Assembly (NCBI RefSeq): GCF_943192995.1
Contig: NZ_CALPCP010000002.1
Span: 62,001 to 126,000 of the forward strand
Length of the DNA: 64,000 bases
Direction: 5' to 3'
Source: Flintibacter muris
Lineage (GTDB): Bacteria > Bacillota > Clostridia > Oscillospirales > Oscillospiraceae
This document shows positions 32,649-41,549 of the stretch, one piece after another. Position numbers and translations under genes: made by a program. Position 1 is the first letter of the stretch. Every line of letters begins with the position of its first letter. The notes beneath the pieces are model-generated. The model was given only the letters and a program-made list of their open reading frames with translations, was not told where the DNA came from and ran no database searches.

Positions 32649-34421
32649 ATGGCAAAAAGCCAAAGCGCGGCGCTGGACCGGAAAAAGCTGATGGCCGACC
32701 CCATTATGGTGGGCACCATCCTGGTCCTTATCGCGTTTTTGACCCTGTTCATCCTCTACCCCCTGGCCATCCTGCTGGTGGACAGCTTTTACGGCGGGAA
32801 CGGCTTTACCCTGTCCACCTTTCAGCGCATTATGGCCATGCCTACCTTTACCAGGGCCATTGGCAACACCCTGAAGGTAGGCTTCCTGGTGGGCATTCTG
32901 TCCACCCTCGTCGGCCTGCTCTTTGCCTATGTGGAGGTCTACGTCAAGGTTCCCGGAGCTGATTCCGTCTATCTGATCCCCATGCCCTTCGGCTGGAAAG
33001 CGGTCAAATTCCACCTGAATATTATGGGCGGCCTGTTTAAGATGGTGTCCATGCTGCCGGTGGTGTCGCCCCCCTTTGTGCTGTCCCTGTCCATGATTAT
33101 GCTCTTTGGCAAGGCGGGCGTCATCACCCGTTTCCTGCTGGGCATTTATGACAACAGCGTCTACGGCTTTTGGGGCATTGTGATTGTTCAGACGCTGACC
33201 TTCTTCCCGGTATGCTACATGATGCTCAAGGGGCTGCTGAAAAATATCGACCCCTCTCTGGAGGAGGCGGCCCGGGATATGGGAGCCAGCCGGTGGACCG
33301 TTTTCACAACGGTCACCCTGCCCCTGCTCCTCCCCGGCCTGGGCAACGCCTTTCTGGTCACCTTTATCGAATCAATCGCCGACTTCGCCAACCCCATGAT
33401 TATCGGCGGTTCCTACGACACCCTGGCCACCACCATCTACCTTCAGATCACCGGCGCCTACGACAAGGAGGGCGCGGCGGCTATGGCCGTGGTGCTGCTT
33501 TGTATTACGCTGGGTATGTTTATCGTTCAAAAATACTATCTGGAGGCAAAAACCGCCGCTACCCTCACCGGCAAGGCCTCCCGGGGGAGAATGCTCATTG
33601 AGGACAGGAGCGTTACCATCCCTCTCACCATTTTGTGTTCCTTGGCGGCGGCCTTTGTTATTCTCATGTATGCCTGCGTGCCCATTGGGGCCCTGTTCCC
33701 CACCTGGGGCTACAAGCTTACCCCTCTCACATTCAAGTGGTTTGGTCAGGTCTTCTCCCGCTACCACGGCCTCCAGGCCTTCCGGGACTCCTTTGTGCTG
33801 TCCCTGATCGCCTCCCCCATCACCGCCCTGCTGTCCATGATCATCTCCTACCTGGTGGTCAAGCGGAAGTTCAAGGCCAAGGGCTTTATCGAGGCGGTGT
33901 CCATGCTGGCCATGGCCGTGCCCGGCACGGTGCTGGGCGTGGGGTATATCCGGGGCTTTTCCGGCGGACTGTTCCACAGCGGACTTTTGCAGGGACTCTA
34001 TGGCAGCGCTGCCATTTTGATTATCGTCTTTGTGGTCCGCTCCCTGCCCACCGGCACCCGAAGCGGCATCTCCGCCCTGCGGCAGATCGACAAATCCATT
34101 GAGGAATCGGCCTACGACATGGGGGCGGACAGCTTTAAGGTGTTCATGACGGTCACCCTGCCTCTGATTAAGGATTCCTTCCTCTCCGGACTGGTCACTG
34201 CCTTTGTCCGGTCCATCACCGCCATCTCCGCCATCATCCTGCTGGTCACACCCAGCGTCTATCTGATTACCGTGCAGATCAACGAGTTTGCCGAGAAGGG
34301 CGCCTACTCCATTGCCTGCGCCTTCGCTACCATTCTGATTTTGATCACCTACGGCTCGGTGCTGCTGATGAATCTGTTCATCAAGTACTTCGGCACCAGT
34401 AAGAAAATCAAGGAGGATTAA
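32649..34421 (+). CDS. Iron-type ABC transporter permease, two fused domains
   Basis: A 590-residue protein with two permease domains in tandem (about 1-280 and 310-590), each with about six hydrophobic helices. Each ends in an EAA loop that docks on the ATPase: EEAARDMGASRWTVFTTVTL and EESAYDMGADSFKVFMTVTL. This FbpB-type fused form is the usual partner of FbpA-like binding proteins. The ATG at 32649 follows AAAGGAGG. It overlaps almost directly with the ATPase gene (3-base gap). Confidence 0.88.
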   Translation: MAKSQSAALDRKKLMADPIMVGTILVLIAFLTLFILYPLAILLVDSFYGGNGFTLSTFQRIMAMPTFTRAIGNTLKVGFLVGILSTLVGLLFAYVEVYVKVPGADSVYLIPMPFGWKAVKFHLNIMGGLFKMVSMLPVVSPPFVLSLSMIMLFGKAGVITRFLLGIYDNSVYGFWGIVIVQTLTFFPVCYMMLKGLLKNIDPSLEEAARDMGASRWTVFTTVTLPLLLPGLGNAFLVTFIESIADFANPMIIGGSYDTLATTIYLQITGAYDKEGAAAMAVVLLCITLGMFIVQKYYLEAKTAATLTGKASRGRMLIEDRSVTIPLTILCSLAAAFVILMYACVPIGALFPTWGYKLTPLTFKWFGQVFSRYHGLQAFRDSFVLSLIASPITALLSMIISYLVVKRKFKAKGFIEAVSMLAMAVPGTVLGVGYIRGFSGGLFHSGLLQGLYGSAAILIIVFVVRSLPTGTRSGISALRQIDKSIEESAYDMGADSFKVFMTVTLPLIKDSFLSGLVTAFVRSITAISAIILLVTPSVYLITVQINEFAEKGAYSIACAFATILILITYGSVLLMNLFIKYFGTSKKIKED

Positions 34422-34424
34422 GCC

Positions 34425-35501
34425 ATGTCAAAAGTCAAAAAGGGGGTCCGCCTGGACCACATCTCTAAAATCTACCAGGACCCCAAGACCGGCAAGGACT
34501 TCTACGCGGTGAAGGACACCTCCCTGACCATTGAGCCGGGCTCCTTCGTCACCCTGCTGGGCCCCTCGGGCTGCGGAAAGACCACCACCCTGCGGATGAT
34601 CGCCGGCTTCGAGAGCCCCGACGAGGGAGAAATCTACCTGGGCGACCAGGCCATCAACGCCCTCACCCCTAATAAACGGGACACCGCCATGGTTTTCCAG
34701 AGCTACGCCCTGCTCCCCCACTACAACGTCTTCGACAACGTGGCATACGGCCTGAAGCTGCGCAAGGTGCCCAAGGAGGAGATTCAAAAGCGGGTTATGC
34801 GCATTTTGGACCTGGTGGAGCTCACCGGCATGGAGGGACGCATGACCAACCAGCTGTCCGGCGGACAGCAGCAGCGGGTGGCCCTGGCCCGGGCGCTGGT
34901 GATCGAGCCCTCCGTCCTCCTCTTCGATGAGCCCCTGTCCAATCTGGACGCCAAGCTGCGCGTCTCTATGCGCACGGAGATTCGCCGCATCCAGCAGGAG
35001 GTGGGCATCACCGCCATCTACGTCACCCACGACCAGAGCGAGGCCATGGCTCTCAGCGACAACATTATCATCATGAACAAGGGCGTTGTGGCCCAGATGG
35101 GCTCCCCCCAGGACATCTACTACCACCCCAACAGCGAGTTTGTGGCCGACTTTATTGGTGAGGCCAACTTCCTCAAGGGTACCCTGGAGAAGATGGACGG
35201 CGACCATGCCATTCTCAACGTGGAGGGTTCCCCCACCCGTGTCCCCGCCAAGGCGGGAATGGACTTGGGGACCGAGTATACCGTGGTGCTGCGGCCCGAA
35301 TCCGCCGTGCTGGCCGAACAGGGCGGCCTGCCCTGTACCGTAACCCTGTCCTGCTTTATGGGCTCCTACCAGAATTACCACGTGAAGGTGGGGGAAACCC
35401 TGGTCAAGCTCACCGACTACAACCCCAAAAACAAACGCATCTATCAGGTGGGCGAAAAATGCTCCCTGGTGTTCGACCCGGAATCGGTGCATATTCTGTA
35501 A
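34425..35501 (+). CDS. Iron-type ABC transporter ATPase
   Basis: A 358-residue ABC ATPase. Walker [10 protein letters not shown] near residue 45, Q-loop Q-S-Y, signature [15 protein letters not shown], Walker [17 protein letters not shown]-loop [11 protein letters not shown], and a C-terminal TOBE-like region (about 250-358). The form is that of FbpC/PotA-type importers. It closes the three-gene operon and is followed by a strong terminator. The substrate should be that of the binding protein (iron in the best guess). Confidence 0.88.
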   Translation: MSKVKKGVRLDHISKIYQDPKTGKDFYAVKDTSLTIEPGSFVTLLGPSGCGKTTTLRMIAGFESPDEGEIYLGDQAINALTPNKRDTAMVFQSYALLPHYNVFDNVAYGLKLRKVPKEEIQKRVMRILDLVELTGMEGRMTNQLSGGQQQRVALARALVIEPSVLLFDEPLSNLDAKLRVSMRTEIRRIQQEVGITAIYVTHDQSEAMALSDNIIIMNKGVVAQMGSPQDIYYHPNSEFVADFIGEANFLKGTLEKMDGDHAILNVEGSPTRVPAKAGMDLGTEYTVVLRPESAVLAEQGGLPCTVTLSCFMGSYQNYHVKVGETLVKLTDYNPKNKRIYQVGEKCSLVFDPESVHIL

Positions 35502-35511
35502 GCACAAAAAA

Positions 35512-35536
35512 GCCCCCTTTGCGAAGGGGGCCTTTT
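35512..35536 (+). terminator. Terminator after the ABC operon
   Basis: GCCCCCTTT and AAGGGGGC form a stem with a 3-4 base loop, followed by CTTTT. It closes the importer operon ahead of rsmA. Confidence 0.85.
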
Positions 35537-35564
35537 AATGCGCTGATGCTGAAAGGAGCGTTCT

Positions 35565-36419
35565 ATGGACCTTTGTAATATCAACGAAATCAAATCCCTG
35601 CTGGCCCGCCACGGCTTCCGCTTTTCCAAGTCCATGGGACAGAATTTTCTCATTGCCGGCTGGGTGCCGCAGGACATTGCCGCCTCTTCAGGTGCGGGTC
35701 CGGGAACCGGCGTGCTGGAGGTAGGGCCTGGGATCGGTCCTCTCACCCGAGAGCTGGCCGGACGGGCTGACCGGGTGGTGTCGGTGGAGCTGGACCGCTC
35801 CCTGCTGCCCATCCTGGATGAGACATTGGGGGACTGTCCCAACGCTGAGGTGGTCCCAGGCGACGTTTTGAAGACGGATATCCCCGCCCTGATTGGGGAA
35901 AAATTTGTTGGGCTCACCCCCGTCGCCTGCGCCAATCTGCCCTACAACATTACCACCCCCGCCATCACCGCCCTCATTGAGGCGGGCTGTTTTGCCCGCA
36001 TTACGGTGATGATCCAGCGGGAGGTGGCCCAGCGCATCTGTGCCCGGCCGGGCAGCAAGGACTACGGGGCCTTTTCCGTCTACTGCCAGTATTATACCGC
36101 CCCGGAATTACTCTTTGAGGTGCCTCCGGACTGCTTCATCCCCGCCCCTAAGGTGACCTCGGCGGTAGTACGGATGGTCCCCCGCCCCGCGCCCGACGAG
36201 GTGGACGACCCTGACCACTTCTTCCGGGTGGTGAAGGCCGCCTTTGCCCTGCGGCGCAAGAAGCTGCTCAACAGCCTGTCCGCCAGCTTGGGTGGCCCCT
36301 CCAAAGAGGAGATTTCCCAGGCCATTGAGGCCTGCGGCCTGCCCCCCGACGTCCGGGGCGAGCGGCTGTCCATTCCTCAATTTGCCCAACTGTCCAAGGC
36401 TTTGCGGGGGTTGGTTTGA
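35565..36419 (+). CDS. rsmA: 16S rRNA (A1518/A1519) dimethyltransferase RsmA
   Basis: A 284-residue enzyme that dimethylates two adenines in the 3' helix of 16S rRNA. The SAM motif EVGPGIGPLTREL (near residue 52) and the adenine-binding NLPYNIT (near residue 125) are typical of KsgA/RsmA, and the start contains the SMGQNFLI motif. A helical C-terminal domain carries the family's FFRVVKAAFALRRKKLLN. Its RBS (AAAGGAG) is strong. It is not in an obvious operon. Confidence 0.93.
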   Translation: MDLCNINEIKSLLARHGFRFSKSMGQNFLIAGWVPQDIAASSGAGPGTGVLEVGPGIGPLTRELAGRADRVVSVELDRSLLPILDETLGDCPNAEVVPGDVLKTDIPALIGEKFVGLTPVACANLPYNITTPAITALIEAGCFARITVMIQREVAQRICARPGSKDYGAFSVYCQYYTAPELLFEVPPDCFIPAPKVTSAVVRMVPRPAPDEVDDPDHFFRVVKAAFALRRKKLLNSLSASLGGPSKEEISQAIEACGLPPDVRGERLSIPQFAQLSKALRGLV

Positions 36420-36457
36420 CCCTTTTAACCATTTAGTCAATTTCGGTCAGTTGTCTC

Positions 36458-36486
36458 TTGCAAAGGCCGGAAAAATAGGGTAAAAT
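36458..36486 (+). promoter_or_regulatory. Promoter of pckA
   Basis: TTGCAA and TAAAAT, 17 bases apart. The transcript should begin near 36493, before the AAGGAGGA at the pckA start. Confidence 0.75.
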
Positions 36487-36541
36487 AGGGCACGATCGGA
36501 ATGGATACCCACTTTAACCATTTTTTAAGGAGGAATTCATT

Positions 36542-38149
36542 ATGGAAACTTACGGATTGGAGAAATACGGCATTACCGATATTAAGGAGGTCGTGTACAA
36601 TCCCACCTACGAGCAGCTGTTTGAGGCCGAGATGGACCCCAGCCTGGAGGGCTATGAGAAGGGCCAGATGACCGAGCTGGGCGCTGTCAACGTAATGACC
36701 GGCATCTACACCGGCCGCTCCCCCAAGGACAAGTTCATTGTTATGGATGAGAACTCCAAGGACACCGTGTGGTGGACCTCCGACGAGTTCAAGAACGACA
36801 ACAAGCCCGCCTCCCAGGAGGCTTGGGACGCCTGCAAGGAGCTGGCCATCAAGGAGCTGTCCGGCAAGAAGCTGTATGTGATGGACGTGTTCTGCGGCAC
36901 CAACAAGGATACCCGTATGGCCATCCGTTTCATCATGGAGGTGGCCTGGCAGGCTCACTTTGTCAAGAACATGTTTATCGCCCCCACTGAGGAGGAGCTG
37001 AAGAATTTCACCCCTGATTTCATCTCCTACAACGCCTCCAAGGCCAAGCTGACCAACTACAAGGAGCTGGGCCTGAACTCCGAGACCGCCGCCATCTTCA
37101 ACATCACCAGCCGTGAGCAGGTTATCATCAACACCTGGTACGGCGGCGAGATGAAGAAGGGCATGTTCTCCATGATGAACTACTACCTGCCCCTGAAGGG
37201 CATCGCCTCCATGCACTGCTCCGCCAACACCGACATGAACGGCGAGAACACCGCCATCTTCTTCGGCCTGTCCGGCACCGGCAAGACCACCCTGTCCACC
37301 GACCCCAAGCGCCTGCTGATTGGCGACGACGAGCACGGCTGGGACGACGAGGGCGTGTTCAACTTTGAGGGCGGCTGCTACGCCAAGGTCATCAACCTGG
37401 ACAAGGACGCCGAGCCCGACATCTACAACGCCATCAAGCGCAACGCCCTGCTGGAGAACGTCACCGTGGATGCTGAGGGCAAGCTGGACTTCGCCGACAA
37501 GTCCGTCACCGAGAACACCCGCGTGTCCTACCCCATTGACCACATTGAGAAGATCGTGCGGCCCGTCTCCCGCGGTCCCGCCGCCAAGAACGTGATCTTC
37601 CTGTCCGCCGACGCTTTCGGCGTGCTGCCCCCGGTGTCCATCCTCACCCCGGAGCAGACCCAGTACTACTTCCTGTCCGGCTTCACCTCCAAGCTGGCGG
37701 GCACCGAGCGGGGCATCACCGAGCCCACCCCCACCTTCTCCGCCTGCTTCGGCCAGGCTTTCCTGGAGCTGCACCCCACCAAGTACGGTGAGGAGCTGGT
37801 CAAGCGCATGGAGAAGAGCGGCGCCAAGGCCTACCTGGTGAACACCGGCTGGAACGGCACCGGCAAGCGCATTTCCATCAAGGACACCCGCGGCATCATC
37901 GACGCCATTCTGGACGGCTCCATCCTCAAGGCCGAGACCAAGACCATCCCCTACTTCGGATTTGAGGTGCCCACCTCCCTGCCCGGCGTTGACCCCGCCA
38001 TCCTGGACCCCCGGGACACCTACGGCGACGCCGCCGAGTGGGATACCAAGGCCAAGGACCTGGCCAGCCGCTTCGTGAAGAACTTTGTCAAGTACACCGG
38101 CAATGACGCCGGCAAGGCCCTGGTGGCCGCCGGCCCCAAGGTGGACTGA
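36542..38149 (+). CDS. pckA: Phosphoenolpyruvate carboxykinase (ATP)
   Basis: A 535-residue ATP-type PEPCK that interconverts oxaloacetate and PEP with ATP/ADP. Kinase-1a P-loop [16 protein letters not shown] near residue 242, kinase-2 motif [13 protein letters not shown]-specific TGRSPKDKF near residue 60, and VNTGWNGTG near the C-terminus. With PPDK at 59.5 kb it forms part of the PEP/pyruvate/oxaloacetate node of this anaerobe. Highly biased codons suggest strong expression. Confidence 0.95.
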   Translation: METYGLEKYGITDIKEVVYNPTYEQLFEAEMDPSLEGYEKGQMTELGAVNVMTGIYTGRSPKDKFIVMDENSKDTVWWTSDEFKNDNKPASQEAWDACKELAIKELSGKKLYVMDVFCGTNKDTRMAIRFIMEVAWQAHFVKNMFIAPTEEELKNFTPDFISYNASKAKLTNYKELGLNSETAAIFNITSREQVIINTWYGGEMKKGMFSMMNYYLPLKGIASMHCSANTDMNGENTAIFFGLSGTGKTTLSTDPKRLLIGDDEHGWDDEGVFNFEGGCYAKVINLDKDAEPDIYNAIKRNALLENVTVDAEGKLDFADKSVTENTRVSYPIDHIEKIVRPVSRGPAAKNVIFLSADAFGVLPPVSILTPEQTQYYFLSGFTSKLAGTERGITEPTPTFSACFGQAFLELHPTKYGEELVKRMEKSGAKAYLVNTGWNGTGKRISIKDTRGIIDAILDGSILKAETKTIPYFGFEVPTSLPGVDPAILDPRDTYGDAAEWDTKAKDLASRFVKNFVKYTGNDAGKALVAAGPKVD

Positions 38150-38169
38150 TTCCTCACCGATACGCAGAA

Positions 38170-38196
38170 ACAGGACGCGAAAGCGTCCTGTTTTTT
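38170..38196 (+). terminator. Terminator after pckA
   Basis: CAGGACGC and GCGTCCTG enclose a GAAA loop, followed by six T. It also overlaps the stop of the convergent HTH gene. Confidence 0.93.
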
Positions 38197-38399
38197 CATT
38201 GTTCCCTCACGTACTCCACAATGTCCGATACCTCGCAGTCCAGAATAAAACACAGTGTGTCCAGCGTTTTCATGGTAATGTTCTTCCCATGCTTCATCCG
38301 GTGCAGAATATTGGCGGAAATGCCTTCTTTATAGATTAAATGATATTCGGTCATATTTCGCTTCAGCAGCGTCTGATAAAATGGACGGTAACTAATCAC
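38196..38399 (-). CDS. Small XRE-family regulator
   Basis: A 67-residue, minimal HTH protein (LLKRNMTEYHLIYKEGISAN, NILHRMKHGKNITMKTLDTL). Such one-domain Cro/CI-like proteins often act on a divergent promoter. Here a near-consensus promoter (38438-38466) points away from it towards a mini reading frame that stops after three codons. It is convergent with pckA and ends inside the pckA terminator. Confidence 0.8.
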   Translation of the reverse strand: MISYRPFYQTLLKRNMTEYHLIYKEGISANILHRMKHGKNITMKTLDTLCFILDCEVSDIVEYVREQ

Positions 38400-38437
38400 A
38401 AAGCCTCACCCAATGCCACCATAGCATATTCAATCTC

Positions 38438-38466
38438 TTGACTATGCCTAATATATTAAGTATAAT
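38438..38466 (+). promoter_or_regulatory. Near-consensus promoter without an intact gene
   Basis: TTGACT and TATAAT are 17 bases apart. A GGGGAGG ribosome site and ATG (38486) follow, but the frame stops after three codons (M-S-E-stop), with HDDKERYLVGY readable beyond the stop in the same frame. So it probably drives a dead gene. Confidence 0.7.
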
Positions 38467-38485
38467 GGTGGGGGAGGTGAAGAAC

Positions 38486-38533
38486 ATGTCGGAATAGCAC
38501 GACGATAAAGAGAGGTATCTGGTTGGATATTAA
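38486..38533 (+). pseudogene. Vestigial 16-codon reading frame
   Basis: ATG TCG GAA TAG, followed in frame by eleven codons and TAA (38531-38533). Reading through the TAG gives a 15-residue remnant that I cannot assign. It retains both a strong promoter and an excellent ribosome site, which suggests recent loss. Confidence 0.45.
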
Positions 38534-38545
38534 GCTTCTTTATTT

Positions 38546-38610
38546 TATAGCAATCGTCAGAATTGCTGCCACTGCACACAACTGTCATTATAGCAAACAT
38601 CAAAATTGCA
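38546..38610. repeat. TATAGCAA...TTGC interspersed repeat, two copies
   Basis: TATAGCAATCGTCAGAATTG and a related copy starting at 38589 (TATAGCAAACATCAAAATTG) form short GCAAT/ATTGC hairpins. A third copy, more perfect, occurs at 59406. No gene is seen in 38534-38804 apart from the promoter listed. Confidence 0.6.
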
Positions 38611-38624
38611 GACAGCGGAGATAT

Positions 38625-38706
38625 GTAGGGCGCGACGACTCGGCGCGCCGTTATATCATATAGCGTTTGCTGGAAGAGCGGCGGGCTGAGGTCGTCCCGC
38701 CCTATG
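38625..38706. repeat. Palindromic intergenic repeat, TAGGGCGCGACG type
   Basis: Begins GTAGGGCGCGACG and ends with CGTCCCGCCCTAT in inverted orientation, with an inner GGCGCGCC. The same family lies at 52079-52152 and a related one at 27303-27368. Confidence 0.8.
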
Positions 38707-38748
38707 GGTTGTCATGTAATTTGAAGACTGCTATAGGAGCCAAGAACC

Positions 38749-38777
38749 TTGACGTTTTCCACAAATGATGGTACAGT
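38749..38777 (+). promoter_or_regulatory. Promoter of the DUF4261/DUF4303 genes
   Basis: TTGACG and TACAGT, 17 bases apart, 28 bases before the ATG at 38805, with AAAGGAGG between. Confidence 0.7.
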
Positions 38778-38804
38778 AAAGTCAGTTTAAAGGAGGAATT
38801 TGCT

Positions 38805-39737
38805 ATGGGACTGTTCAAAAAGAAAAAGCGGCCGGAGCACGCCCCGGAACCGGAGGAAAAATCCCCGCTGGACGAGATGGACTCCTCCATCCGCCCTGGA
38901 GGAGTGTTCATAGTGCAGCTGCTGATGAAGGAAAGGTGTGAAATGCCCAGTCTGGAGCGGATGACCCAGGTGCTGGAGGGCCACATTGGCAGGGTGAGCG
39001 CCGCAGCGCCCACTGACGACCTGTCCTCCGCCATGAAGGGCCTTGCTCTCTTCACCGCTCTGGACCACATTGCCAAGTTCAGCAACGGGGAGGGGCCGGT
39101 GCAGGTGTCGGTCATGCCCTGCGACACCTTCCACCCAGAGACCATTGACGAGATGAAGCGCAGCCAGATGTGGGACTGCCTCCAGGACCGGGACCGCGTT
39201 TTGTCGGAGTGCAAGTACTGCGTCTTCGCCAACGACATTCTCACCGGGGCGCTGGACCCTCTGGAGCGGGCCGACTTCGACATGGATTTTCTGGAGGCCC
39301 TGCTGGAGCTCTTCCCCACCTGTGAGGCGGTGTACTCCCTGAACACCGGCAAGCTGGTGCTGGCCGACGTCATCCGTAATAAGACCGCCTCCGGCCTGGA
39401 CCGGTTTATCCGCTATATTGTCAACGCCCGGTTCTTCAACATTCAGGGCTCCGGCGGCCATGTGGTGGACACACTGGGCATGACCCTGCTGTACATGGAG
39501 GACCTGCAATATATCTTCAACGAGATGGACCCCAACTGGGTGGTGATGCACGCCTATAACATCGCCGCCTACGTCCTGGCAAACCGCCGCCCCATCAAGG
39601 AGGGTGACACCATCGACGGCGTGACCGATGGCAATATCGACCAAAGCCTCCAGTGGAAGTGTCATTTTGAGGACGCGCTGGTTGGCCCAGGCCGTCCGGC
39701 CCTGGGCATCCACATGGATGAGGCAGTTAGGAGTTGA
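38805..39737 (+). CDS. DUF4261-domain protein
   Basis: A 310-residue soluble protein. After a Lys-rich start (FKKKKRPEH) the body contains GGVFIVQLLMKERCEMP, LADVIRNKTASGLDRFIRY and FNIQGSGGHVVDTLGMTLLY, typical of DUF4261. Family members often stand alone or next to other DUFs in polymorphic-toxin immunity-like loci; no catalytic residues are known. The second gene begins 5 bases downstream and is likely coupled. Confidence 0.8.
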   Translation: MGLFKKKKRPEHAPEPEEKSPLDEMDSSIRPGGVFIVQLLMKERCEMPSLERMTQVLEGHIGRVSAAAPTDDLSSAMKGLALFTALDHIAKFSNGEGPVQVSVMPCDTFHPETIDEMKRSQMWDCLQDRDRVLSECKYCVFANDILTGALDPLERADFDMDFLEALLELFPTCEAVYSLNTGKLVLADVIRNKTASGLDRFIRYIVNARFFNIQGSGGHVVDTLGMTLLYMEDLQYIFNEMDPNWVVMHAYNIAAYVLANRRPIKEGDTIDGVTDGNIDQSLQWKCHFEDALVGPGRPALGIHMDEAVRS

Positions 39738-39741
39738 GCGA

Positions 39742-40350
39742 TTGAGATGGAAGCATTTTTTCTTAAATCTGCGGCCCGCCATTGAGGAGGCGGTGCGGCA
39801 TACCATGGAAAAAATCCGCCAGGAGGCCGGGGATGAACACATCTACAGTGCGGCCCTGGTCACCGACAGCAGCTGCGTCACCCTCTTTCTGGCCGTGAAC
39901 ACCGAAGAGGCCCTGGCAAGGCGTGACAAGGCGGACCGGACGCCGGAGCGGCTGACACAGCTGCTGGAGTATTATCCCCAGGAGCTGGTAGACCAGGTGG
40001 CAGAGGGCTTGTTCAGCCTGAACCGCTATGTTCCCGACGAGTGGGATTACTCCGACGGAACGGACGGCGGGCTGAATCAGGTCAGCAGGCAGCTTTACGA
40101 CCAGGAGGAGAAGCTCTCCGACGAGGATGACGATACCTGTGACGCCTTTCAGGAACAGCTCCTGGAGACGGTGACAGGCGCCTTTGAGACGCTGCGGACG
40201 GAGGGCGTCTTTGGCCCGGAGGTCGTCTGCTTCGTCTCCATGTCCGATGATGACCGGGCGGAGGAAATTGAGGATACCTCCGCCCGGCGGCTCAACACGC
40301 CGGAACAGTATGAGCAGTTCCACACCTGGACGGAATTGTTTAACGGGTAA
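39742..40350 (+). CDS. DUF4303-domain protein
   Basis: A 202-residue acidic protein from a TTG at 39742 (AGGAG eight bases upstream). It begins with RPAIEEAVRHTMEKIRQEAG and has NRYVPDEWDYSDGTDGG and a C-terminal VVCFVSMSDDDRAEEIED motif, which match DUF4303. Like DUF4261 this family is known from immunity-type and stand-alone genes. The two genes here form one transcript, but neither a toxin nor a partner is visible nearby. Confidence 0.72.
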   Translation: MRWKHFFLNLRPAIEEAVRHTMEKIRQEAGDEHIYSAALVTDSSCVTLFLAVNTEEALARRDKADRTPERLTQLLEYYPQELVDQVAEGLFSLNRYVPDEWDYSDGTDGGLNQVSRQLYDQEEKLSDEDDDTCDAFQEQLLETVTGAFETLRTEGVFGPEVVCFVSMSDDDRAEEIEDTSARRLNTPEQYEQFHTWTELFNG

Positions 40351-40392
40351 TCAGACTATATGTAGGGGCGGCTCCATACTCCTCTGGCCCTT

Positions 40393-41064
40393 TTACAAGG
40401 GGGCCTTTTTCCCCTCCAGTGGAATGGTAAACACTGGGCACCCCTCCGCCGCCGGGGAGGCGGCACACTGAGGGAGGGAGAGCTCCACCCCCTCTTCCGT
40501 CAGGCACCAGCCCTGGAGGGGGTGGGCTTTTTTTGCCTTTCTGGGCCAGTCCCTGTCCAAAAAGCAGTCCCCCGCCTGACGGCGCTCCTCCCCCTGCTGG
40601 ACCAGCTTCTGCCACAGGCGAGCCCTCCACCTCTTCTCCCTGGCGAACAGGGAGCGCAGAGGCTTGGGCGCGCCCTCGCGGACAGTCCATACATCCCCCC
40701 AGCGCACCCGGGCGGGACGGCCGTCCCCACGGACCTCTTGGCCCTGAAAGCGAATACTGAGCACGCCGTCCTCCAGCAGGACAGTCTCTCCGGTCAGCTC
40801 CCCCGTCCAGGGGGTGAAGGGCCTGGACGCCTCCCGCCGGGCGGCCAGCTCCAGGCAGGCGGACCAGTAGACCTCCCGCTCCCACCGCCGCCGCCAGTTG
40901 CGGGCCAGCCGGGCGTAGTACCGGCTGATCCACCTGCCGCCCAGACCGGCCCCCTCCACCCGGGGCCAGCACAGAGTATAGGTCAGAATGGCCTCCCCCG
41001 ACAGCGTCAGGGTGCGGCGCTCCTCCTCCCAGACAACCCGGATTTCCTCTTCCATAGGACACAC
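40393..41064 (-). CDS. DUF3298/RsiV-like protein without a membrane anchor
   Basis: A 223-residue protein rich in Arg, Trp and Glu. Its last 90 residues (WCLTEEGVELSLPQCAASPAA, then FTIPL) resemble the DUF3298 domain of RsiV-type anti-sigma factors. There is no N-terminal membrane segment or signal, so an anti-sigma role seems unlikely. It lies alone between the DUF4303 gene and the TrpR-like operon. Call made on a partial motif only. Confidence 0.6.
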   Translation of the reverse strand: MCPMEEEIRVVWEEERRTLTLSGEAILTYTLCWPRVEGAGLGGRWISRYYARLARNWRRRWEREVYWSACLELAARREASRPFTPWTGELTGETVLLEDGVLSIRFQGQEVRGDGRPARVRWGDVWTVREGAPKPLRSLFAREKRWRARLWQKLVQQGEERRQAGDCFLDRDWPRKAKKAHPLQGWCLTEEGVELSLPQCAASPAAEGCPVFTIPLEGKKAPL

Positions 41065-41193
41065 CTCCAGCTCTCATTTCTCCATCCTATGCCGGGGCTC
41101 CCCCCGCTGTCCCGGCGGCCCCGGCAAATCATCCGCAAGGCCGGCCCGTCAGCACTTTTGATGTTTGCGATCACTTTTCTTTGCTTTTTAAAG

Positions 41194-41222
41194 TTTACTT
41201 TTTTAAGTCAGCGTGTTAAAAT
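41194..41222 (+). promoter_or_regulatory. Promoter of the TrpR-like / methyltransferase / hslO operon
   Basis: TTTACT and TAAAAT, 17 bases apart, with the ribosome site AGAGAGG before the ATG at 41253. Confidence 0.75.
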
Positions 41223-41252
41223 ATAGAAAATAAAGAGAGGCAGGTAGGTCAG

Positions 41253-41549
41253 ATGTCAAGATTTTTGGATAAACAGAGCAGCGACGCCCTGTATCGGGCC
41301 ATTGTCAGTATCCAGACCGAGGAGGAGTGCCGCAGCTTCCTGGAGGACCTGTGCACCGTCTCCGAGCTGAAATCCATGGCTCAGCGCATGGATGTGGCCC
41401 TGCTGCTGGACGACGGGCTGATCTACAGCGAAATTCTGGAGAAGACCGGGGCCTCCAGCGCCACCATCAGCCGGGTAAACCGGTGCCTGCATTATGGGGC
41501 GGGGGGCTATAAGACCATCATCCCCCGCCTGCGGGAGCAGGAGGGATGA
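41253..41549 (+). CDS. TrpR-like YerC/YecD-family regulator
   Basis: A 98-residue HTH protein of the TrpR fold: LDKQSSDALYRAIVSIQTEE, a LCTVSELKSMAQRMDVALLL helix and the recognition helix around KTGASSATISRVNRCLHYG. YerC/YecD members are small regulators in Firmicutes whose ligand is not settled. It overlaps the methyltransferase gene by four bases, so it is the first cistron of an operon that also holds hslO. Confidence 0.88.
   Translation: MSRFLDKQSSDALYRAIVSIQTEEECRSFLEDLCTVSELKSMAQRMDVALLLDDGLIYSEILEKTGASSATISRVNRCLHYGAGGYKTIIPRLREQEG

Noticed and set aside
31412-32752. A 446-codon open frame antisense to the ABC binding protein
   Set aside because: It overlaps a lipoprotein gene with clear signal peptide, lipobox, promoter and operon partners.
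36437-37774. A 445-codon open frame antisense to pckA
   Set aside because: Another GC-codon shadow; the opposite strand encodes an unmistakable PEP carboxykinase with promoter and ribosome site.
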